DNA of 22,160 bases from JAGLSB01 sp023135955 (GTDB lineage: Bacteria; Bacteroidota; Bacteroidia; Bacteroidales; GCA-2748055), in assembly GCA_030673645.1 (NCBI GenBank), contig DAOVIO010000052.1, positions 1-22,160 of the forward strand, read 5' to 3'. Of this stretch, positions 1 to 7,634 are shown one piece after another. A program made the position numbers and the translations under genes. How positions within the stretch are numbered: the first letter of the stretch is position 1; every line of letters starts with the position of its first letter. Below the pieces are notes generated by a model. That model saw only the letters and a list, made by a program, of their open reading frames with translations, was not told the origin of the DNA and ran no database searches.

Positions 1-1386
1 CTGGGGCTGGCAGCTTCAACTATCTCATCTGCTATCGGATCTGTAATGGTGGCCCCAAGAACATTACAAGCACTTGCGCAGGACAAATCTTTGCCATTAA
101 AAAGTGTAAACCGAATATTCTCAAAACAAAAAGGGGAAAATAATGAACCTTTTAACGCCACTTTATTAACAGCATTAATTGCGATAGTTTTTGTGGCTCT
201 AGGCGATGTAGATGCAGTGGCCCAGATTATATCAATGTTTTTTATGGTCACTTATGGCTCACTTTGTCTTATTTCATTCCTTAATCATTTCGGAGCATCC
301 CCTTCTTACCGTCCTTCTTTCAGATCGAACTGGGTTCTTTCCTTGCTAGGATTTATTGTCGCAGTATGGCTAATGTTTAAAATAAACTTCTCTTATGCAT
401 TAGCTGCGGTAATTATGATGACACTTTTATACCTTTTGACAAATGCCTTACACAAAAACCGTAAAGGTCTTGAGGCCATATTTACAAATTCATTATTTCA
501 ATTAAACCGCAATTTACAGGTCTACTTACAGCGAACTCAGAAAAGTAGAAATAATAAGGAATGGCGGCCAAGTGCAATATGTATTAGTCGGGATTCTTTT
601 AAAAGAAATAATGGATTCCAGCTTCTGAACTGGATATCATACAAATATGGATTTGGGACTTACATCCACCTTATAGAAGGATATTATTCCCAATCAAAAA
701 GTAAGCAGGCCTCTGAGGAATTGAATAAATTACTTGAGCAGTTTGAAGAGGGTCATAACCATGTTTACATTGACACGCTGATTTCTCCCTCTTACACATC
801 AGCAATTGCTCAAACAATTCAGGTTCCGGGAATTTCCGGGATGGAAAACAATATGATAATTTTTGAGTATAATAAAAATGATAGTTCAGGACTTGAAGAA
901 ATAAGTGAAAATATTTCCCTGGTAAAGGCCGGCAACTTTGATATTTGTATATATGGAAGTACTGAGGAAGATATAGATTTTAAAAAAGATATTCATGTAT
1001 GGATTAGAAGTGTGGATCAGGAAAACTCCCATTTATTGATTCTCCTGAGCTTTATTGTCCTTGGACATCCTAAATGGAAACGAAGTAACATTAAAATATT
1101 TGATGTTTGCAAAGAAGGGCTCGAAACAGAAACGCGAAAACAAATTGAGAGTCTGGTTATCAAAGGACGCTTACCCATAAATGCGAATAATATAACTATC
1201 ATACCGGAAGATCCCTCAACGGGAATAAAAAAGCTTGTTAACAGACATAGCCATGAAGCTGCACTATCGATTATAGGATTTAGGGAAGACAATTTGAAAA
1301 ATCAAGGGAAATCAATTTTTGAAGGATTTGATGATATTGGCCCTGTTCTTTTCTTAAACTCGAATACTGAAAAAAGAATAGAGTAG
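1..1386 (+). CDS. SLC12-type cation-chloride cotransporter, C-terminal part (5' end outside window)
   Basis: The reading frame is open from base 1, so the N-terminal transmembrane half lies upstream of the window; the ATG at 46 is internal. The visible part begins with a short segment reading TISSAIGSVMVAPRTLQALA, typical of the SLC12 (Na-K-Cl / K-Cl cotransporter) branch of the APC superfamily, in which this loop is followed by the acidic NEP motif (here NEPFNATLL). Three or four hydrophobic segments follow: roughly residues 55-95 of this fragment, then around WVLSLLGFIVAVWLMF, then a segment ending TLLYLLTNAL. After them comes a soluble domain of about 300 residues, as in SLC12 transporters. 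By family it would move chloride with Na+/K+ across the inner membrane; the ions cannot be told from this part. An amino-acid permease is the main alternative, but the long soluble tail argues against it. Confidence 0.8.
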   Translation: MGLAASTISSAIGSVMVAPRTLQALAQDKSLPLKSVNRIFSKQKGENNEPFNATLLTALIAIVFVALGDVDAVAQIISMFFMVTYGSLCLISFLNHFGASPSYRPSFRSNWVLSLLGFIVAVWLMFKINFSYALAAVIMMTLLYLLTNALHKNRKGLEAIFTNSLFQLNRNLQVYLQRTQKSRNNKEWRPSAICISRDSFKRNNGFQLLNWISYKYGFGTYIHLIEGYYSQSKSKQASEELNKLLEQFEEGHNHVYIDTLISPSYTSAIAQTIQVPGISGMENNMIIFEYNKNDSSGLEEISENISLVKAGNFDICIYGSTEEDIDFKKDIHVWIRSVDQENSHLLILLSFIVLGHPKWKRSNIKIFDVCKEGLETETRKQIESLVIKGRLPINANNITIIPEDPSTGIKKLVNRHSHEAALSIIGFREDNLKNQGKSIFEGFDDIGPVLFLNSNTEKRIE

Positions 1387-1464
1387 GAAGGGTAGAAGTG
1401 GTAAGTGGTATGTTAAATCAAGTGCTTCTCAAGAAAATTACTATCTTAACAAAAAAAAGAAACT

Positions 1465-2175
1465 ATGTCAATAAGTGAAGATAAAATAATAAAAGCTTTT
1501 AAAGAGAAAGATTGGAATGAAATCCATACGCACGACACATGGCAAATATTTAAAATTATGTCTGAATTTGTCTTGGGATTTGAGAAATTAGGGAGCATAG
1601 GCCCATGCGTTTCAATCTTTGGATCAGCAAGAACCAAACCGGATAGTAAATATTTCATTCTTGCTGAAGATATTGCCTACAGACTTACTCAGCATGGCTA
1701 TGGAGTAATCACCGGTGGAGGACCAGGAATAATGGAAGCCGGGAACATGGGAGCAAAAAAAGGTAATGGCAAAAGTGTAGGAATTAATATTGATTTACCT
1801 TTTGAACAATCGGCAAACTTATTTATCGATTCTGACAAACTGATAACCTTTAAACATTTCTTTGTTAGGAAAGTTATGTTTCAGAAATATGCTCAGGGAT
1901 TTATTGTTCTTCCAGGTGGATTTGGAACTTTTGACGAGCTTTTTGAAGCCCTTACTCTCATTCAAACAGAAAAGATTGGAAAATTCCCAATTGTACTTGT
2001 TGGGACTGATTATTGGGGTGGATTGCTGGATTGGATAAAAAACGTAATGCTCAAAGAGGAAAAAAATATCAGTGAAAAAGATATGGATATGTTTTTTCTA
2101 ACCGATACTGCTGAAGAAGCAGTAGAATATATAAATAAATTCTATTCTAAATACTTACTAAGCCCGAATTTCTAA
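1465..2175 (+). CDS. LOG family protein (TIGR00730 type nucleoside 5'-monophosphate phosphoribohydrolase)
   Basis: This 236-residue protein has the hallmarks of the LOG / lysine-decarboxylase-like Rossmann family: GGGPGIMEA at residues 84-92 and PGGFGTFDE at 150-158, the family signature PGGxGTxxE. An Arg-Lys pair lies at about 135-136 between them, where the catalytic Arg sits. Proven family members hydrolyse cytokinin or purine riboside 5'-monophosphates to free base and ribose 5-phosphate; the old label lysine decarboxylase is wrong for this family. The N-terminal extension of about 40 residues before the core strand PCVSIFGSAR is common in the longer bacterial forms. It is cytoplasmic, with no signal peptide. 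It lies 78 bp after the transporter on the same strand; no functional link is evident. The in vivo substrate is not predictable. Confidence 0.85.
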   Translation: MSISEDKIIKAFKEKDWNEIHTHDTWQIFKIMSEFVLGFEKLGSIGPCVSIFGSARTKPDSKYFILAEDIAYRLTQHGYGVITGGGPGIMEAGNMGAKKGNGKSVGINIDLPFEQSANLFIDSDKLITFKHFFVRKVMFQKYAQGFIVLPGGFGTFDELFEALTLIQTEKIGKFPIVLVGTDYWGGLLDWIKNVMLKEEKNISEKDMDMFFLTDTAEEAVEYINKFYSKYLLSPNF

Positions 2176-2277
2176 GCTGTTGTGAATAATAAGATGTAGT
2201 TGTTAATACTTTAGCTAATTACCCTATTTTTTGAAGCTCGCAATATTCCTACTTTGCGTTCAAAATTTTGTGAGCTT

Positions 2278-3627
2278 ATGTTTTATCAACTGATAATTTA
2301 CTTAAATCTGTTAGGGATCTTCTTATTTTCCTGGTTCATTGATCAGGAAATAGATGTTAAGATGAATACTCCAACCGAAGTACAAGCCGGAGAGAGTTTT
2401 AGGGTGGACTTAAGCATTGAAAAAGGCAGCATCCAGAGTTTCTCCCGCTATATTCAGGATTTACCTTATGGGCTTACTGCCGAAAGAATCTCATCGGCGA
2501 ATGCTGATTTTTCTTTTGAAGACCAAAGAGTTAGGCTTATTTGGTTAAAACTTCCTTCAGACAACCTAATTACAGTCAGTTATAATATTTTAGTCGATAA
2601 ACGCTTAAAAGGGAACTTTGAATTAAAGGGTGAATTTGCCTTTGTTGAAGAGAATCAACGCAGAAGCATGGAAGTATCTGCAGAATATTCAATTAATATA
2701 ATACCAAGTCCTGATATTGCAGAGAGCCTCATTGTCGACATCAATGATTTTGAGCAGATGCTCAGAGAAAGTGGTCAATCTCCTGATGAATTCAACAAAC
2801 TTGCAGTTACACGTTCAGAGGCAGTTAAATTCGGAAACTACCAATATAAAATTGAACTATTGATAAAAAAAGGTGATTTAAGTAAATTTGCCAAAATCGA
2901 GGAACGAATACCTGCAGGATATAGGGCTGTTGAAGGAGACTCTCAAGAAGGTATATTTAGTTTCAATCAGGGAGTTGCAAAATTTTTATGGATGAATCTC
3001 CCTCAAGAATCAGAATTTATTGTCAGTTACAATATAATCCCTGATCCTGGAAATCTTATTGAAAATATGAATCAATCAGGAACTTTTTCATATATTATAG
3101 GTAATAACACTGAAATTATTGCGATTGAACAAAAAAAAGATGACCTTGCAAATAATTTTACTGAACGAAATACTGAGCAGACTGATACTGGTGAAAAATT
3201 ACCAGAAGAAGTAAAAGATTCTACGATTGAAGAAAAAGAGGAAACTAAGAAACTTACAGTAGTAGATAATATTACTGTTGCAGATTCTAAAATTTCAATT
3301 GATGAATCGCTTAGTGAGGGGGAATTGCTTCAACCAAAAGATGGCATTTATTATAGGGTTCAGTTATCAGCTGGTCATGCAGAAGTCAATATTGAAAAGT
3401 ATTTTACTAACCGGAATATAAGTGATGCCGTAAAGATGGAATATCACGATGGTTGGCGCAAATATTCTACAGGTTCGTTCAGTGTTTATAAGGATGCCAG
3501 AGATTACCGAGTAAAGATTTGGGAGACAACTCCAATTGATGATGCTTTTGTATCTGCTTATAGTGATGGCAGGCGAATAACAGTTCAGGAAGCATTAATG
3601 GTAACAAATCATCGCTGGTATCGTTAA
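2278..3627 (+). CDS. Secreted envelope protein with duplicated domain and C-terminal SPOR-like domain
   Basis: I do not recognise a named family for the whole 449-residue protein. The ATG at 2278 is chosen because it puts a hydrophobic N-terminus (about residues 1-20) at the start; an in-frame TTG at 2254 would add eight polar residues in front. Two similar blocks follow: residues about 25-130 (with KGSIQSFSRYIQDLPYGL and LITVSYNI) and about 185-285 (with KKGDLSKFAKIEERIPAGY and FIVSYNI), an internal duplication. Residues about 290-350 are rich in Glu, Asp and Lys and probably unstructured. The end (about 355-449, GIYYRVQLSAG, then YSTGSFSVYKDARDY) resembles a SPOR domain, the fold that binds denuded peptidoglycan glycans. 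The same kind of end occurs in the protein at 11528-13549. It is followed after 28 bp by the barrel protein at 3656, probably co-transcribed. Periplasmic location is inferred. Confidence 0.7.
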   Translation: MFYQLIIYLNLLGIFLFSWFIDQEIDVKMNTPTEVQAGESFRVDLSIEKGSIQSFSRYIQDLPYGLTAERISSANADFSFEDQRVRLIWLKLPSDNLITVSYNILVDKRLKGNFELKGEFAFVEENQRRSMEVSAEYSINIIPSPDIAESLIVDINDFEQMLRESGQSPDEFNKLAVTRSEAVKFGNYQYKIELLIKKGDLSKFAKIEERIPAGYRAVEGDSQEGIFSFNQGVAKFLWMNLPQESEFIVSYNIIPDPGNLIENMNQSGTFSYIIGNNTEIIAIEQKKDDLANNFTERNTEQTDTGEKLPEEVKDSTIEEKEETKKLTVVDNITVADSKISIDESLSEGELLQPKDGIYYRVQLSAGHAEVNIEKYFTNRNISDAVKMEYHDGWRKYSTGSFSVYKDARDYRVKIWETTPIDDAFVSAYSDGRRITVQEALMVTNHRWYR

Positions 3628-3655
3628 AAAGGTAGAATAGAGAATTAAAAACCTA

Positions 3656-5023
3656 ATGATGAACAGAATCTTTGCGGTTATTCTGGCACTTTTTACAACC
3701 GGGGGTTATCTTTTTGGTCAGGATGATATGATTGACGATCTCTTGAATGAAAAGGTTCTAAATGTAAGTCCTGTTTACAAACCTATGATGGGAATTGGCA
3801 CCGGAGTTTTTAATTTTATTGGGGATGTGAACAATACCTACCTTAACCCAATGCTAGGTGATAATGGTTATAAAATAAATGTTTCCACATACGCGGGTTC
3901 AAAAAGGTTTCTGAAATTAAATCTGAATTTTCTTTATGGACAGGTTTCTGGAAATGAGAGATCCTTAACAGACACTTCAAGAAATCTGAATTTTAATACG
4001 GATCTGGTAAGCTTTGGTGTTAATCTGGAATACTCATTCGATCATTTTCTGAAAAATTCTGCTCTGATCAAGCCTTTTGTAAGCATTGGGGTCGAAAGTA
4101 TACAGTTTTCACCTAAAGGTGACATTTATACTACTTATAATGACACAAAAATTAGATACCAATACTGGTCTGATGGATCTATTAGAGATATACCAGAAGG
4201 CAATGGAAATATTGCTTTAAGTAATATTCTTTACCGCGATTATACTTATGAAACAGACCTTCGTCAGAGAGAAAGTATTGAGTTTGGTCTTGGAACTTAT
4301 TCAAAAAATACATTGGCTATCCCTCTCAATTTGGGATTAAAAATGAAAGTATCCGACAGAATTAGTCTGAAATTAGGAACTTCGCTTCACTATTCTTTTA
4401 CTGACTTCCTTGATAATGTTTCTAGTGAAGGGTCACATGTTGTTGGAAATAAAGGTAATGATATGCTGGTCTTCAATTATTTGTCAATAGATTTAGATCT
4501 TTTTTCAGAACCAAAGACTGTTATTATAGAAAAGATGTTCGCTGAAATGGAATTTGATGCTGTTATGTTTGATGATGAAGATGGAGATTTTATTCTCGAT
4601 GCCGTTGATGAATGTCCGGGCACACCATACGGAGTCGTAACCGACACTCTTGGTTGTCCTTTAGATGATGATGCAGATGGTATCCCCAACTATCTTGATA
4701 AAGAATTGTTATCATATCCAGGTGTCTGGGTAGATGAAGAAGGGGTAACAATTAATGAAGAAGATTATCTTGAGAATCTCCTTAAAAGAAACGAAGCAAT
4801 GAATAGAGGTGACCTCATTGCATATCTTGAGATCATTGGTAAAACTTATGAAAAAAAATCTATCGAAGGTATTCCTGATAAGTTTAAAAATCTGGATATT
4901 AATGGTGATGAATATATATCTTTCGAAGAGTTACTGCAGGGAATCGATAATTATTTCGACCAGAAACTGACTCTAAGTGTTGAAGATATCTATGAGTTAA
5001 ATAACTTCTTTTTCGGACAATAA
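3656..5023 (+). CDS. Outer-membrane beta-barrel protein with thrombospondin type-3 repeats and an EF-hand loop
   Basis: The protein has 455 residues with a signal peptide (about 1-21, ending LFGQ before DDMIDD). Residues about 40-290 alternate hydrophobic and polar positions and contain GxGxxxFxGD-like and NLGLKMKVSDRISLKLG strands, as in Bacteroidota OmpA-type barrels. Residues about 304-350 hold two Asp-rich thrombospondin type-3 calcium repeats (DDEDGDFILDAVDECPG and DDDADGIPNYLD). In place of the OmpA peptidoglycan-binding domain usually found after such repeats there is a helical tail with a canonical EF-hand loop at 414-425 (D-I-N-G-D-E-Y-I-S-F-E-E, with Asp/Asn/Asp at positions 1, 3, 5 and Glu at 12). 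Calcium binding at the cell surface or periplasm is inferred. ATG codons at 3656 and 3659 are adjacent; either could start it. Its role is unknown. Confidence 0.75.
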   Translation: MMNRIFAVILALFTTGGYLFGQDDMIDDLLNEKVLNVSPVYKPMMGIGTGVFNFIGDVNNTYLNPMLGDNGYKINVSTYAGSKRFLKLNLNFLYGQVSGNERSLTDTSRNLNFNTDLVSFGVNLEYSFDHFLKNSALIKPFVSIGVESIQFSPKGDIYTTYNDTKIRYQYWSDGSIRDIPEGNGNIALSNILYRDYTYETDLRQRESIEFGLGTYSKNTLAIPLNLGLKMKVSDRISLKLGTSLHYSFTDFLDNVSSEGSHVVGNKGNDMLVFNYLSIDLDLFSEPKTVIIEKMFAEMEFDAVMFDDEDGDFILDAVDECPGTPYGVVTDTLGCPLDDDADGIPNYLDKELLSYPGVWVDEEGVTINEEDYLENLLKRNEAMNRGDLIAYLEIIGKTYEKKSIEGIPDKFKNLDINGDEYISFEELLQGIDNYFDQKLTLSVEDIYELNNFFFGQ

Positions 5024-5046
5024 GAACTCATATAAAATTTCCCGTA

Positions 5047-5505
5047 CTATCTTACTTTAAATTTATGCATTCGATCTATTTGTCGTTTAGCATCATTTTG
5101 CTTTATCGATTCTCTTTTATCATACTGCTTCTTACCGGTTGCAAGTCCGATCTGCAGCTTTGCATAACCTGTTTCTGAAAAAAATAGTTGAATGCTTATT
5201 ATTGTATTTCCCGACTCCTTAGTTTTTCTGCTAAGTCGCTTAATTTCTTTCCTTCTAAGAAGAAGTTTACGTTCCCGTTCCGGACTATGGTTATTATATG
5301 TTCCAAATTTATACTCGGCAATTTGCATGCCTCTGACATACATTTCATTCTCTCTGATAAAACAATAAGCATCACCAAGGCTTACCTTACCTTCTCTAAT
5401 AGACTTTACTTCTGTCCCGGTTAAAACAATCCCGGCAGTAAACTTCTCTATTATTTCATAATCGAAATAAGCTCGTTTATTCTTAATATTTATCTTATTC
5501 TGCAT
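5047..5505 (-). CDS. smpB: SsrA-binding protein SmpB
   Basis: This 152-residue protein matches SmpB over its full length: the N-terminal NKKAYFDYEI-like start, then GIVLTGTEVKSIREGKVSL, the AEY...YNNHSPERERKLLL segment, and a basic C-terminal tail with GKKQYDKRESI and DRMHKF. SmpB binds tmRNA (SsrA) and brings it to stalled ribosomes, so that the nascent chain is tagged for proteolysis and the ribosome is released. The C-terminal basic tail, which reads the empty mRNA channel, is present. The gene lies three bases downstream of the Yip1-like gene's stop on the same strand, so the two are likely co-transcribed. No tmRNA gene was seen in the window. Confidence 0.95.
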   Translation of the reverse strand: MQNKINIKNKRAYFDYEIIEKFTAGIVLTGTEVKSIREGKVSLGDAYCFIRENEMYVRGMQIAEYKFGTYNNHSPERERKLLLRRKEIKRLSRKTKESGNTIISIQLFFSETGYAKLQIGLATGKKQYDKRESIKQNDAKRQIDRMHKFKVR

Positions 5506-5508
5506 TTC

Positions 5509-6111
5509 CTATAATTGGCTCACAAAGTTAGTGAACTCATTTATTAACGCATCATAAATCCAATTGAAAATATAGCTTAGAAAAAGGTATAAGACAATTG
5601 TAACTATTCCAGAAAGAATCATAAAAATGATCTTTCGTTCAGATTTAAAACCTGAAAATAACTCAATTCCTGTCCAATAAATATAAATGGAATATAATCC
5701 AATCAGGGAAACAAAATATAATTGTGGGAAGATTTTTACAAAGGCCATACTTAAAAATACAGGAGTATGAGAATATATAACCAGATTGAATATTTTATTA
5801 GAATCAACTGAAGGATTAAAGTTCTCCGCCACCATAAATATAATCCATCCTGCCAGATAAACTTCGAGAAAAACGAGTAAAAAGGAAATAATACTGCTTG
5901 CAACTATATAGCTAAAGGAAACTGAAGCTTGAACAATACCGCCAAAAATATTTCCAAAAAGAGTAGTAACACCAATTAGAATTGACATTGGAATGAGAAA
6001 ATCGTTAATAAGCTTAGCCTTTACCTTGTTTTCTTTATAAATTTGTCCCCAGGTAATCAAAGGTTCTTTAACCAAATTAATTGTTGTCAGATATATTTCA
6101 TTTATTCTCAT
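5509..6111 (-). CDS. Yip1-domain multi-pass membrane protein
   Basis: With the start at 6111 the protein has 200 residues: a short amphipathic N-terminus (MRINEIYLTTINLVKEPLIT), a polar stretch WGQIYKENKVKAK, then five hydrophobic segments (around LIPMSILIGVTTLFGNIFGG, ASSIISFLLVFLEVYLAGWI, NLVIYSHTPVFLSMAFVKIF, YFVSLIGLYSIYIYWTGIE, and IIFMILSGIVTIVLYLFLSY). The initial helix with the phrase EP..TW, and the SHTPVFL segment, fit bacterial Yip1-domain (YIP1 family) proteins, whose function is unknown. The frame stays open to 6234, but those extra 41 residues are polar and would overlap the divergent miaA start, so 6111 is preferred. It ends three bases before smpB. Confidence 0.65.
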   Translation of the reverse strand: MRINEIYLTTINLVKEPLITWGQIYKENKVKAKLINDFLIPMSILIGVTTLFGNIFGGIVQASVSFSYIVASSIISFLLVFLEVYLAGWIIFMVAENFNPSVDSNKIFNLVIYSHTPVFLSMAFVKIFPQLYFVSLIGLYSIYIYWTGIELFSGFKSERKIIFMILSGIVTIVLYLFLSYIFNWIYDALINEFTNFVSQL

Positions 6112-6163
6112 CCAAAATTGATCAACAAATTGATAATTTAAAGTTTGAATAACTGCAAATTTC

Positions 6164-7114
6164 ATGCAACTTATGCTCATGGAATTAAAAAAAATAAATC
6201 TTATTTCTGTATTAGGCCCTACAGCAGGCGGCAAAACTGGCTTTTCGGCTCAATTGGCAATAAAACTAAATGGGGAAATTATATCTGCAGATTCGCGTCA
6301 AGTTTACAGGAAAATGGATATTGGAACAGGAAAGGATTTATCTGATTATATTATTGAAGGAAAGAAAATACCTTATCACCTTATTGATATCGCAGATCCC
6401 GGTTACGAATATAATGTTTTTGAGTTTCAACGAGACTTTATAGATGCATATAAAGATATCTGCAAAAGGAAAAAATTAGCAATTTTATGTGGTGGCACAG
6501 GAATGTATATTGAATCTGTTCTGGATTCTTATAGATTAATTAGAGTTCCACTTAATCAGATATTAAGAAATAGTCTTTCAGAAAAAAGCATGGAAGAACT
6601 TGAAGCGATTTTAAATTCATATAAAACACCGCACAATCAAACCGATACCGATAGTCGGAAGAGAATAACAAGAGCTATTGAAATTTCAGAATATTACACA
6701 AACAAATCTGAAACACAAATTGAATTTCCTGAGCTTAATTATATAATTATAGGGATTAAAAACGACCGCCAGACTCAAAGAAGAAGAATAACTGAACGTT
6801 TGGATTACAGGCTAAAAAATGGGATGATTGATGAAGTAAAAGGCCTACTTGATTCGGGTGTAGCTCCAGATAAATTAATCTTTTACGGACTTGAATACAA
6901 ATTTCTCACCTGGTATATTAAGGGGGAAATAGATTATGACACATTGTTCCAAAAACTGAATACTGCAATTCATCAATTTGCTAAAAGACAAATGACATGG
7001 TTCAGAAAGATGGAGAGAAATGGATTTTTAATTCATTGGATCGATGGTCAAGCAAGCATTGAAGAGAAGATTGATAGGGCACTAAGGATTATACATTCTC
7101 AGGAATCTATCTAA
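6164..7114 (+). CDS. miaA: tRNA dimethylallyltransferase (MiaA)
   Basis: MiaA transfers the dimethylallyl group from DMAPP to N6 of adenine 37 in tRNAs reading codons that start with U. The 316 residues show the P-loop GPTAGGKT at 18-25, DSRQVY at 43-48 (family DSxQxY), GTGKD followed by IPYHLIDI, the GGTGMY motif, and SRKRITRAIEI, all in the right order; the end keeps FAKRQMTWFRK (family KRQxTWFR). The central helical insertion after GGTGMY is short and the protein is divergent, as in the second MiaA copy that some Bacteroidota carry. ATG codons at 6164, 6173 and 6179 are in frame; 6179 (MELKKINLISVLG) is also plausible. Its 3' end overlaps the convergent gene at 7107 by eight bases. Confidence 0.88.
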   Translation: MQLMLMELKKINLISVLGPTAGGKTGFSAQLAIKLNGEIISADSRQVYRKMDIGTGKDLSDYIIEGKKIPYHLIDIADPGYEYNVFEFQRDFIDAYKDICKRKKLAILCGGTGMYIESVLDSYRLIRVPLNQILRNSLSEKSMEELEAILNSYKTPHNQTDTDSRKRITRAIEISEYYTNKSETQIEFPELNYIIIGIKNDRQTQRRRITERLDYRLKNGMIDEVKGLLDSGVAPDKLIFYGLEYKFLTWYIKGEIDYDTLFQKLNTAIHQFAKRQMTWFRKMERNGFLIHWIDGQASIEEKIDRALRIIHSQESI

Positions 7115-7526
7115 AAGTAAAGGGAAAACAATTATACATTAAAAACATAGCTAATAGGAAAAAAATATTTATTACTGTGAAGGCTATATTATAGTATTGC
7201 CTTCCTTTTTTTATCTTCCGCCGAAGCATAATCCCAATGTTAGGTATGAAAAAGGATGATATAATTACAATATAACAAATTGACATTATGAGCCCGTCAC
7301 CAACCATAGTTCCTTCATCCGGAATATCAGCATAGAATAATATCAGATATGTGAGTATAATAAATGTAATTAGAAACAAAAGATATGAGACCTTAAGGGA
7401 AATCGTACTTATGGGCCTCTTTTGATGGAGACGAAAGGGTTTTAATAAAATAAAGGATACAACAATTAGAAAAGTAAAAACTGCAATAAAAATAAAATGC
7501 AAAAAAATATTTGTGAATCCATTCAT
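7107..7526 (-). CDS. Small integral membrane protein of unknown function
   Basis: I do not recognise this protein. With the ATG at 7526 it has 139 residues and four hydrophobic segments (from IFLHFIFIAVFTFLIVVSFI, LKVSYLLFLITFIILTYLIL, LIMSICYIVIISSFFIPNIG, and FTVINIFFLLAMFLMYNC), with short polar loops. The start at 7526 is favoured over the 7586 ATG because AGGA lies about seven bases before it on the minus strand. Its last bases overlap the end of miaA, which converges on it. No catalytic motif is visible. It could be an inner-membrane accessory protein; low conservation or a spurious call cannot be ruled out, though the strong membrane pattern supports a real gene. Confidence 0.5.
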   Translation of the reverse strand: MNGFTNIFLHFIFIAVFTFLIVVSFILLKPFRLHQKRPISTISLKVSYLLFLITFIILTYLILFYADIPDEGTMVGDGLIMSICYIVIISSFFIPNIGIMLRRKIKKGRQYYNIAFTVINIFFLLAMFLMYNCFPFTFR

Positions 7527-7634
7527 CTTAATCCTAATGAACTTATTTATAATCAAATATAATAAAGAAAAGGGAATAATCAACATCTCAAAGCAAGCTA
7601 ATTATTCCCCTGTTTTATTAAGAGTATTAAAATT

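Noticed and set aside
2231..2293. Short frame from TTG at 2231 reading like a signal peptide (LKLAIFLLCVQNFVSLC)
   Set aside because: It stops after about 20 codons and is out of frame with the gene at 2278. It could mark an old frameshift of the signal peptide, but one short hydrophobic run is weak evidence.
6112..6234. Upstream extension of the Yip1-like gene
   Set aside because: The extra residues are polar, not family-like, and overlap the divergent miaA start.
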